Of a DNA stretch of 11,321 bases, positions 1-5,867 are shown piece after piece. This DNA is from Devosia sp. (lineage in GTDB: Bacteria > Pseudomonadota > Alphaproteobacteria > Rhizobiales > Devosiaceae): contig JAEUMC010000662.1 in NCBI GenBank assembly GCA_016793415.1, positions 1-11,321 on the forward strand, given 5' to 3'. Position numbers and translations under genes: made by a program. Below the pieces are notes generated by a model. The model was not told where the DNA came from. It ran no database searches and saw only the letters and a program-made list of their open reading frames with translations. The stretch's first letter is position 1. Each line of letters opens with the position of its first letter.

Positions 1-198
1 CATACGGATCCAACCTGGCAGTAAGACGCTCAAACGCTCGGCAACCACCTGGGCGGCGACCGGCTCGGGATCGGCAAAGGGCTTGGGCAGCAGCACGAAT
101 AGCGCCAGCGCCAACAGCCAGATGGCGCCGCGCAGTTGCGCCTTGCTGATGGTCAAGAGCGGGCGACGCGCCGGCTTGGGCGCAAACAGGTCGGTCAT
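1..198 (-). CDS. Small membrane protein of unknown function, partial (C-terminus outside window)
   Basis: Reading leftward from an ATG at 198, 66 codons stay open to the window edge with no stop, so the C-terminus is missing. The protein begins MTDLFAPKPARR, a short basic cytoplasmic-looking N-terminus. A hydrophobic stretch of about 20 residues follows (roughly residues 22-42, LRGAIWLLALALFVLLPKPF), which reads as a single membrane anchor or uncleaved signal anchor. After it comes a region beginning ADPEPVAAQVVAERL that probably lies in the periplasm. A weak purine-rich ribosome site (GGGAAGCG) sits just before the ATG. The gene is divergent from rpmI, so the 199-411 gap should hold promoters for both. 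I do not recognise the family. Support is the open frame to the edge, the membrane segment and the lack of any better reading on the other strand. Confidence 0.6.
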   Translation of the reverse strand, partial: MTDLFAPKPARRPLLTISKAQLRGAIWLLALALFVLLPKPFADPEPVAAQVVAERLSVLLPGWIRM

Positions 199-289
199 CG
201 AACGCTTCCCGGGTGATGCGCCCTCGGCGGGGCACTTGCCGGGATCAGGGCAGAACGATATTACGCGGCGATGACAGCAGCGCCGCCCT

Positions 290-318
290 CTTGCGTCGGC
301 TCCGCTTTCCCCCTATAC
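290..318 (+). promoter_or_regulatory. Probable housekeeping sigma promoter for rpmI-rplT
   Basis: CTTGCG (290-295) and CTATAC (313-318) are separated by exactly 17 bases. This matches the alphaproteobacterial housekeeping pattern CTTGAC-N17-CTATAT at four of six and five of six positions. It would start transcription near 325 and give a leader of about 85 bases before rpmI. No infC gene lies immediately upstream, so the ribosomal protein genes need their own promoter here. Position and spacing support the call; activity is inferred. Confidence 0.5.
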
Positions 319-376
319 ACCCGCCTTCTCGACGGGCCGCCCGGCCAAAAGGCATGCCGTGGCGATCCCGAATGCA

Positions 377-390
377 GGCTCTAGCGAGCC
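377..390 (+). promoter_or_regulatory. Small hairpin in the rpmI leader, just before the ribosome site
   Basis: GGCTC (377-381) and GAGCC (386-390) form a 5-bp stem with a TAGC loop, about ten bases upstream of the AGGA ribosome site (401-404) of rpmI. Short GC stems (for example GGCC 335-338 with 343-346) lie earlier in the same leader. L20 represses its own operon through leader RNA in Escherichia coli and Bacillus, so a regulatory leader is plausible. The sequence alone does not show an L20 binding site. Confidence 0.25.
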
Positions 391-411
391 GCCTCTAACC
401 AGGACAGCAAA

Positions 412-612
412 ATGCCAAAGATGAAGACTAAATCGGGCGCCAAGAAGCGCTTCAAGATGACCGCGACCGGCCGCGTCAAGGCTGGCGTCGCGGGCAAGCG
501 GCACCGTCTCCTTAGCCACGACGCCGACTACATTCGCTCGCATCGGGGGACCAAGATCCTCAAGAAGGGCGATGAAAGCCTGGTCAAGTGGTACATGCCG
601 TATAACCGTTAA
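412..612 (+). CDS. rpmI: Large ribosomal subunit protein bL35
   Basis: This is a 66-residue, very basic protein and a full-length bL35 by family standards (about 65 residues). It opens with the family hallmark [15 protein letters not shown], continues with the K/R-rich core ([10 protein letters not shown]) and ends near MPYNR. bL35 sits in the 50S subunit and binds 23S rRNA. An AGGA ribosome site lies 7 bases before the ATG. rplT starts 13 bases downstream, so the two form the usual rpmI-rplT pair and are probably cotranscribed from the promoter at 290-318. infC, which heads this operon in many bacteria, is not next to it; a divergent membrane protein gene occupies that side. Confidence 0.98.
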   Translation: MPKMKTKSGAKKRFKMTATGRVKAGVAGKRHRLLSHDADYIRSHRGTKILKKGDESLVKWYMPYNR

Positions 613-625
613 GGAGCGCCGATAG

Positions 626-1027
626 ATGTCACGCGTTAAGAGAGGCGTTACCGCCCACGCCCGTCACAAGAAGGTTCTTAAGGCCGCTTCCGGTTTTTAC
701 GGTCGCCGCAAGAACACCATCCGCACCGCCAAGGCCGCCGTCGACAAGGCCGGCCAGTACGCGTACCGCGATCGCCGGGTCAAGAAGCGCAACTTCCGCG
801 CGCTCTGGATCCAGCGCATCAACGCCGCCGTGCGCGACCACGGCCTGACCTACGGTCGATTTATCGACGGCCTCAGCAAGGCCGAGATTGCCGTCGACCG
901 CAAGGTGCTCTCCGATCTCGCGATCACCGAGCCCGCAGCGTTCGCCGTGCTGGTTGCCCAGGCCAAGAAGGCCCTGGGGTATCTCGAGAAGCTCGAGACC
1001 ACCACGCACCAGCGCGTTTCCGCGTAA
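626..1027 (+). CDS. rplT: Large ribosomal subunit protein bL20
   Basis: The gene encodes a 133-residue bL20. The N-terminal half shows the typical [19 protein letters not shown] arm, then [37 protein letters not shown], and the globular part [27 protein letters not shown]. bL20 is an early 23S rRNA-binding assembly protein of the 50S subunit and in several bacteria a translational repressor of its own operon. Escherichia coli L20 is about 118 residues; the extra residues here are a C-terminal tail (about 117-133, [14 protein letters not shown]). I recall such tails from other Rhizobiales. The ribosome site AAGGAG (611-616) overlaps the rpmI stop codon, so the two genes are closely linked. A terminator follows about 55 bases after the stop. 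Confidence 0.98.
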   Translation: MSRVKRGVTAHARHKKVLKAASGFYGRRKNTIRTAKAAVDKAGQYAYRDRRVKKRNFRALWIQRINAAVRDHGLTYGRFIDGLSKAEIAVDRKVLSDLAITEPAAFAVLVAQAKKALGYLEKLETTTHQRVSA

Positions 1028-1079
1028 GCGTAGCCGGCAAGACCACCCTCGCCTTTTCTGAGGCCCTAAGCTAAGCCTT

Positions 1080-1121
1080 GCGCCGCCCCGAAACCGGGGA
1101 TGGCGCGGGGCTTTTGTTTTT
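1080..1121 (+). terminator. Rho-independent terminator after rplT, with two alternative stems
   Basis: GCCCCG (1085-1090) can pair with CGGGGC (1106-1111), directly followed by the T-tract TTTTGTTTTT (1112-1121), the classic intrinsic terminator layout. A competing and longer hairpin pairs GCGCC (1080-1084) with GGCGC (1102-1106) and CCCCG (1086-1090) with CGGGG (1095-1099). In that fold the GGGGC next to the T-tract is left unpaired. It should end rpmI-rplT transcripts fully or partly before pheS. Confidence 0.75.
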
Positions 1122-1146
1122 GGTCCCGACGCCGCCCAAACACGGT

Positions 1147-1214
1147 GTCACCCCGGCGCAGGCCGGGGCCCATCCTGAGATCTCAAGATGGATACCGGCC
1201 TTCGCCGGTATGAC
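1147..1214. repeat. Dispersed palindromic intergenic repeat made of two hairpins
   Basis: Two 28-base arms (1147-1174 and 1187-1214) are inverted copies of each other, identical at 22 of 28 positions. They flank a 12-base centre containing GAGATCTC. Each arm also folds alone. The left arm pairs CCCCGGC (1151-1157) with GCCGGGG (1162-1168). The right arm pairs ATACCGGC (1192-1199) with GCCGGTAT (1204-1211). Read as protein, the element gives the VTPAQAG and IPAFAGMT strings that recur as false short proteins in many proteobacterial annotations. That is strong circumstantial evidence for a dispersed repeat family. It lies in the leader of pheS, between the rplT terminator and the start codon. 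Confidence 0.7.
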
Positions 1215-1258
1215 AGCGGTGAGAGTGGCAACGAAGCGAACGATAAATGGAACACCAC

Positions 1259-2389
1259 ATGTCTCTCGACGCTCAGATCGCCACCCTCCGCGCCGAAATC
1301 GGCACTGCCGTCGCGTCCGCCAGCGATGAAGGCGCCATCGAAGCGGTGCGCGTCGCGGCGCTCGGCAAGAAAGGCTCGGTCTCGGCCCTGCTCGCCACGC
1401 TCGGCGGCATCGCGCCGGAAGAGCGCAAGTCCGCCGGCGCCGCCATCAACGGGCTGAAGACCGAGGTCACGGCGCTGATCGAAGCTCGCGCCGCCGATCT
1501 CGCCAAGGCGGCCCTCGATGCCCGCCTCGCTGCCGAGCGGGTCGACGTCACCCTGCCGGTCCGCCCCTCGCCTACTGCCGAAGGCCGCATCCACCCGGTG
1601 AGCCAGGTGATCGACGAGATCACCGCGATCTTCTCCGACATGGGGTTCTCGATCGCCGAAGGGCCCGACATCGAGACCGACTGGTACAACTTCACCGCGC
1701 TCAACTTCCCCGAGGGACATCCGGCGCGCGAGATGCACGATACCTTCTTCATGGCGCCGTCGCCGGACGGGGTGAAGCGCGTGCTGCGCACCCACACCTC
1801 ACCGGTGCAGATCCGCACCATGCTGAAGGGCAACGAGAAGCCGCAGGCGCCCTACCTCACGCCGGCGATCGATCCGCCGATCCGCGTCGTGATGCCCGGC
1901 CGCACCTATCGGCACGACTCCGACCAGACGCACACGCCGATGTTCCACCAGGTCGAAGGCCTCGTCATCGACAAGTCGAGCCATATCGGCCAGCTGCGCT
2001 GGGTGCTGGAGGAGTTCCTCAAGGCCTTCTTCGAGGTCGACAACGTGACGCTGCGGTTCCGGCCGAGCTTCTTCCCGTTCACCGAGCCGTCGATGGAAGT
2101 CGACGTGCAATGCGACCGCTCGGGCGCCGAGGTGAAGATCGGCGAAGGCAATGACTGGCTGGAGATTCTCGGCTGCGGCATGGTGCACCCGAACGTGCTG
2201 CGCAATTGCGGGCTCGATCCCGATGTCTACCAGGGCTTTGCCTGGGGCATGGGCATCGATCGCATCGCCATGCTCAAGTACGGCATGAACGACCTCCGCG
2301 CCTTCTTCGACGCCGACAAGCGCTGGCTCGACCACTACGGCTTCCGTCCGCTCGACCTGCCGACCCTGTTCGGGGGCCTGAGCAGCTGA
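1259..2389 (+). CDS. pheS: Phenylalanine--tRNA ligase alpha subunit
   Basis: The 376-residue product is the catalytic subunit of the heterotetrameric class II phenylalanyl-tRNA synthetase, which attaches phenylalanine to tRNA-Phe in the cytoplasm. After an N-terminal coiled-coil arm come [20 protein letters not shown], the substrate segment [13 protein letters not shown], motif 2 ([27 protein letters not shown]), [16 protein letters not shown], and motif 3 ([17 protein letters not shown]). It ends [15 protein letters not shown] as in rhizobial PheS. I chose ATG 1259 ([10 protein letters not shown]) because a GGA lies 7 bases before it and because alphaproteobacterial PheS usually starts this way. 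An in-frame ATG at 1247 would add four residues but has no clear ribosome site. I see no strong promoter between the rplT terminator and this gene, so readthrough may contribute. The stop overlaps the next start. Confidence 0.97.
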   Translation: MSLDAQIATLRAEIGTAVASASDEGAIEAVRVAALGKKGSVSALLATLGGIAPEERKSAGAAINGLKTEVTALIEARAADLAKAALDARLAAERVDVTLPVRPSPTAEGRIHPVSQVIDEITAIFSDMGFSIAEGPDIETDWYNFTALNFPEGHPAREMHDTFFMAPSPDGVKRVLRTHTSPVQIRTMLKGNEKPQAPYLTPAIDPPIRVVMPGRTYRHDSDQTHTPMFHQVEGLVIDKSSHIGQLRWVLEEFLKAFFEVDNVTLRFRPSFFPFTEPSMEVDVQCDRSGAEVKIGEGNDWLEILGCGMVHPNVLRNCGLDPDVYQGFAWGMGIDRIAMLKYGMNDLRAFFDADKRWLDHYGFRPLDLPTLFGGLSS

Positions 2390-2805
2390 TGCGATCGCTG
2401 CTCGCCGCCCTCGCGATGGTGACGCTCATCTCCCCGGCGCTGGCCGAGGAGATGGTCGCCTGCACGCCCGAGCACTATTACAACTCGAGCGAGAGCCCGC
2501 CGCTGATCATCGAGATCGACCGGGCGCGAGGCGCCGGGTCGCGGGTGACGGTGATCGACCTCGAGAGCGGCGCCTATCGCGAGCATTTCATCGGCTCGGC
2601 CAACGATACGATCGAGGCAGGCAGCCTGAAGGTGGTCAATCCGGGCTCACTGCGCGAGCGCATCGACTTCGTGGCGCTCGACGCGAGCAGCGGGTTTCTC
2701 CTCCGCATCAGCCTGATCGACCAGGACATGCCGTTCGTCCGCGTCGATGCCGAAGGCACCGTTGCCTCGGGCCATTGCACCTACGTGAGCGAGTTGCCGC
2801 GATGA
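2389..2805 (+). CDS. Small exported protein of unknown function inside the pheS-pheT operon
   Basis: This 138-residue protein starts at an ATG that shares its first base with the pheS stop (TGATG), a junction typical of translational coupling. The N-terminus is a clean Sec signal peptide: [19 protein letters not shown], with probable cleavage after Ala19 and then EEMVACTPE. The mature part is about 119 residues, rich in predicted beta strands (LIIEIDR, SRVTVIDLES, FLLRISLID). It contains exactly two cysteines, Cys25 near the start and Cys130 near the end (GHCTYV), which could form one disulfide joining the termini in the periplasm. No catalytic motif is visible and I do not recognise the family. 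An in-frame start at 2206 exists but lies inside pheS and would bury the signal peptide. Its 3' end overlaps the exonuclease start by 4 bases (ATGA). Confidence 0.85.
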   Translation: MRSLLAALAMVTLISPALAEEMVACTPEHYYNSSESPPLIIEIDRARGAGSRVTVIDLESGAYREHFIGSANDTIEAGSLKVVNPGSLRERIDFVALDASSGFLLRISLIDQDMPFVRVDAEGTVASGHCTYVSELPR

Positions 2806-3455
2806 GCCTGCAGCCGCCCATCGCGCCGGGGCAATCGGAGCTCTGCACCTTCGTGGTCACCGACATCGAGTCCGACGGGCATAACCCGCTGGAAAGCTCG
2901 ATGCTGAGCTTTGCCTCGGTGGCGGTCGACATCTCGGGCAGAGTGCTCGACGAGTTCGAGGCGGTGCTGACGCCGCGTGCCGACCGCCAGCCGAACGCCG
3001 ACACGATGGCCTGGTGGGCGACGCAACCGGACGCCTACAAGTGGGCAACCACCAACCCGCAAGACCCTCACGTGGTGATGCCGCGCTACGCCGAATGGGT
3101 CGAGGCCCTGCCCGGCTTCCGCGTCTTCGCGGCGGCGCCGATGATCTTCGACGGCTTGTGGATGGACCACTACCTCTGGGAATTCGCCGGCACTCGGGTG
3201 ATGGGCGGCCCCTACAAGAGCCGGCAGATTTTCCGCGGCGGCGGGGTCTGCCTCTACACCATGGCCGGCACGCTGCGCGGCGCCGAGTACACCAAGTGGG
3301 GCATGCAGCGCGTGCCGCCGGCCTGGTACGGCCACATCGAACACACCCACCGCGCCATCGACGACGCGCGCGGTTTCGCCAATGTCCTCGCCAAACTCTT
3401 CGATATCAGCGGGCAGTTGCCCAAGATCGAAGCGACCGAAAGCATCTACAAATGA
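2802..3455 (+). CDS. DEDDh-type 3'-5' exonuclease (Rv2179c/RNase T-like fold)
   Basis: The 217-residue product carries the acidic motifs of DnaQ-like exonucleases. Exo I is VVTDIESDG with Asp21 and Glu23. A likely Exo II aspartate is Asp117 in MIFDGLWMD. Exo III is HTHRAIDDARG with His183 and Asp188 in the HxxxxD spacing of the DEDDh subclass. This predicts two-metal removal of nucleotides from 3' ends. The tryptophan- and tyrosine-rich middle (TMAWWATQPDAYKWA, MDHYLWEF) resembles the Rv2179c group of 3'-5' exoribonucleases, so RNA is the more likely substrate, but DNA cannot be excluded. The start at 2802 overlaps the stop of the exported protein gene (ATGA). A start at 2775 would intrude into that gene. 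Its own stop overlaps the pheT start by 4 bases. Sitting between the two synthetase subunits, it may serve tRNA or mRNA turnover; that link is inference. Confidence 0.82.
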   Translation: MSLQPPIAPGQSELCTFVVTDIESDGHNPLESSMLSFASVAVDISGRVLDEFEAVLTPRADRQPNADTMAWWATQPDAYKWATTNPQDPHVVMPRYAEWVEALPGFRVFAAAPMIFDGLWMDHYLWEFAGTRVMGGPYKSRQIFRGGGVCLYTMAGTLRGAEYTKWGMQRVPPAWYGHIEHTHRAIDDARGFANVLAKLFDISGQLPKIEATESIYK

Positions 3456-5860
3456 AGTTCACTCTCGACTGGCTGAAAGAACACCTCGACACCACTGCTT
3501 CGGCCGAGGAGATCGGCAAGGCGCTGACCATGGTGGGGCTCGAGGTCGAAGAGATCGTCGACACCGCCGAGAAGCTCCGGCCGTTCGTGGTGGCCCATGT
3601 GGTGGAAGCCAAGCCGCATCCGAACTCGGACCATCTCAACCTCTGCAAGGTCGATGCCGGCACCGGCACGCTGATCGACGTGGTGTGCGGCGCGCCGAAC
3701 GCGCGGACCGGCATGAAGTCGGTGTTCGCCTTCCCCGACACCTACATCCCGGGCAAGGATTTCACGCTCAAGGCCGGCGTAGTGATCCGCGGCGCCCCGT
3801 CGAACGGCATGCTCTGCTCGGCCGCCGAACTCGAGCTCAGCAACGACCATGACGGCATCATCGAGCTGCCCGAGGATGCACCGATCGGCGTCGCCTACGT
3901 CGATTACGCCAAGCTCGGCAGCACGCTGATCGACATCTCGATCACCCCCAACCGCGGCGATGCCACCGGCGTCTATGGCGTGGCGCGCGACCTCGCGGCG
4001 TTCGGCATCGGGACACTGAAGGCTACCGACATGTCGCCGGTGCCATCCAACGGGCCGAGCCCGATCCCGCCGCTGCCGCATCAGTTCGCGGCCGGCGAGC
4101 CCAAGGCGATCCGCAAGTTTGCCGGCCGCTACTTCAAGGGCATCAAGAACGGCCCGTCGCCCGATTGGCTGCAGCAGCGGCTGCGCGCCGTCGGTCTTCG
4201 CCCGATCAATGCGGTGGTCGATATCACCAACCTGGTGTCGCTCGGCTGGGGCCGGCCGCTGCACGCCTATGATGCCGACAAGATCGTCGGCCAGGCGGTG
4301 CTGCGCAATGCCAGGCCAGGCGAAGCATTCGATGCGCTCGACAACAAGCTCTACGCGCTCGACGAGACGATGACGGTGATCGCCGACGACCAGGGCCCGC
4401 TCTGCCTCGGCGGGGTGATGGGCGGCATCCGCTCGGGCACCACCGAGGAAACGGTGAACGTCTTGATGGAATGCGCCAGCTGGGACCCCGACCTCATCGC
4501 GCAGACCGGCCGCAAGACCGGGATCGTCTCCGACGCCCGCTATCGGCTGGAGCGTTCGGTCGATCCGGCGCTCACCGAGCCCGGGCTCGAACTCGCGACC
4601 CGACTGATGCTGGAACTGGTGGGCGGCGAGGCGATGGAGCCGGTGATTTCCGGCGAGGACGTGTTCCCCAACACGGTGGTCGAGTTCCCGCTGAGCGAAG
4701 TCGAACGCCTGACCGGGCTCGAGACCTCCGCCAGCGAGATCGAAGCCATTCTCGGCCGCCTCGGCTTCAGGCTCGAGGGCGCCGGTTCGACCCGCAAGGT
4801 GCACGTGCCGTCGTGGCGCCCCGATATCACCATGAAGGCCGACCTCGCCGAGGAAGTGATGCGCATGGTGGGGGTCGACAACGTACCGGTCGATCCGCTG
4901 CCGCGGCTCAACCACGTGGCGCCGCGCATGCTGACCACGCTGCAGAACCGCCGCCGCCTCGCCCGCCGGACGCTGGCGGCGCGCGGGCTCGACGAGGCCG
5001 TGACCTGGTCGTTCATCCCGGAAGCGGAAGCCAGGCGCTTCGGCGGCGGCGCGGCCGAACTGAAGCTCGCCAACCCGATCGCCTCGGAACTCACCGACAT
5101 GCGCCCCTCGCTGCTGCCGGGGCTGCTCGGGGCTGCCAGCCGCAACACCAATCGTGGCCTCAGCGAGTTGAAACTGTTCGAAGTGGGCCAGGTGTTCCAC
5201 TCGGTGCTGCCCGAGGGGCAGCGCACCTATGCCTCGGGCATCCGGCTGGGCGGGGCGCGCCACTGGCAGTCGCAGAACGGCAAGGTTTCGGTGTTCGACG
5301 CCAAGTCGGATATCGCCGCGCTGCTCGACGTCATGGGCCATGACATCGACAAGCTGCAGCTGGTGGCCGAACCTGCCGCCTGGAGCCATCCGGGCCGCGG
5401 CGGTCGCATTCAGCTCGGCCCCAAACTGACCATCGGCTGGTTCGGCGAAATCCACCCGAGCGAGCTCGCAGCGTTCGATCTCACCGGCCCGGTGGCGGCG
5501 TTCGAGCTAGATCTCGATGCGATCCCCGAGCCGCGCAAGAAGCCCACCCGCTCCAAGCCGGCGCTCAAACTCAGCGACCTGATGCCGCTGAGCCGCGACT
5601 TCGCCTTCCTCGTCGACCGTTCGGTGCCGGCGGCGACGATTCTGCGCGCTGCCAAGAACGCCGACAAAACGCTGATCACGGAAGTGTCGGTGTTCGACGT
5701 GTTCGAAGGCAAGGGCATTGCCGAAGACAAGAAGTCGGTCGGTATCGCCGTGACGCTGCAGCCCAGCGACAAGACGCTGACCGACGAGGAAATCGAGAAA
5801 GTCGCAGCCAGCGTCGTGGCGGCGGTGAGCAAGGCGACAGGCGGCGTGCTGAGGACCTGA
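3452..5860 (+). CDS. pheT: Phenylalanine--tRNA ligase beta subunit
   Basis: The 802-residue product has normal PheT length and order. It starts MKFTLDWLKEHLDT. A tRNA-binding OB fold follows at about 40-150 (VVEAKPHPNSDHLNLCKVD, VVCGAPNAR, SNGMLCSAAELEL). The B3/B4 editing region lies at about 212-370 (RYFKGIKNG, PINAVVDITNLVSLGWGRPLHAYD). The B5 domain is near 400-470 (FPLSEVERLTGL, VHVPSWRPDITMKADLAEEVMRM). A catalytic-like domain and a C-terminal ferredoxin-fold anticodon-binding domain (about 711-802, LMPLSRDFAFLVD to GGVLRT) complete it. It pairs with PheS in the alpha2-beta2 enzyme and edits mischarged Tyr-tRNA. The ATG at 3452 overlaps the exonuclease stop (ATGA). The frame stays open upstream to 3014, but that part overlies the exonuclease gene and has no PheT similarity. 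Confidence 0.97.
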   Translation: MKFTLDWLKEHLDTTASAEEIGKALTMVGLEVEEIVDTAEKLRPFVVAHVVEAKPHPNSDHLNLCKVDAGTGTLIDVVCGAPNARTGMKSVFAFPDTYIPGKDFTLKAGVVIRGAPSNGMLCSAAELELSNDHDGIIELPEDAPIGVAYVDYAKLGSTLIDISITPNRGDATGVYGVARDLAAFGIGTLKATDMSPVPSNGPSPIPPLPHQFAAGEPKAIRKFAGRYFKGIKNGPSPDWLQQRLRAVGLRPINAVVDITNLVSLGWGRPLHAYDADKIVGQAVLRNARPGEAFDALDNKLYALDETMTVIADDQGPLCLGGVMGGIRSGTTEETVNVLMECASWDPDLIAQTGRKTGIVSDARYRLERSVDPALTEPGLELATRLMLELVGGEAMEPVISGEDVFPNTVVEFPLSEVERLTGLETSASEIEAILGRLGFRLEGAGSTRKVHVPSWRPDITMKADLAEEVMRMVGVDNVPVDPLPRLNHVAPRMLTTLQNRRRLARRTLAARGLDEAVTWSFIPEAEARRFGGGAAELKLANPIASELTDMRPSLLPGLLGAASRNTNRGLSELKLFEVGQVFHSVLPEGQRTYASGIRLGGARHWQSQNGKVSVFDAKSDIAALLDVMGHDIDKLQLVAEPAAWSHPGRGGRIQLGPKLTIGWFGEIHPSELAAFDLTGPVAAFELDLDAIPEPRKKPTRSKPALKLSDLMPLSRDFAFLVDRSVPAATILRAAKNADKTLITEVSVFDVFEGKGIAEDKKSVGIAVTLQPSDKTLTDEEIEKVAASVVAAVSKATGGVLRT

Positions 5861-5867
5861 GGCGGGG

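Noticed and set aside
1078..1329. Short plus-strand frame containing VTPAQAG and IPAFAGMT
   Set aside because: These strings are the translation of the palindromic repeat at 1147-1214 and recur as false proteins in many genomes.
2206..2388. Longer N-terminus for the exported protein
   Set aside because: The extra part is an Arg-rich shadow of the pheS C-terminus, and it would place the signal peptide in the interior.
3014..3451. Longer N-terminus for PheT
   Set aside because: The extension overlies the exonuclease gene in another frame, and PheT family proteins begin at the MKFTLDWL segment.
4471..5343. Plus-strand 290-codon frame within pheT
   Set aside because: It is out of frame with pheT and very Arg/Gly/Ala-rich, without domain similarity; it is a shadow of the GC-rich coding sequence.
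3446..5455. Minus-strand open frame of 669 codons opposite pheT
   Set aside because: It lies wholly over a clear pheT and is His-, Arg- and Gly-rich in the way of antisense frames in GC-rich DNA, with no recognisable domain.
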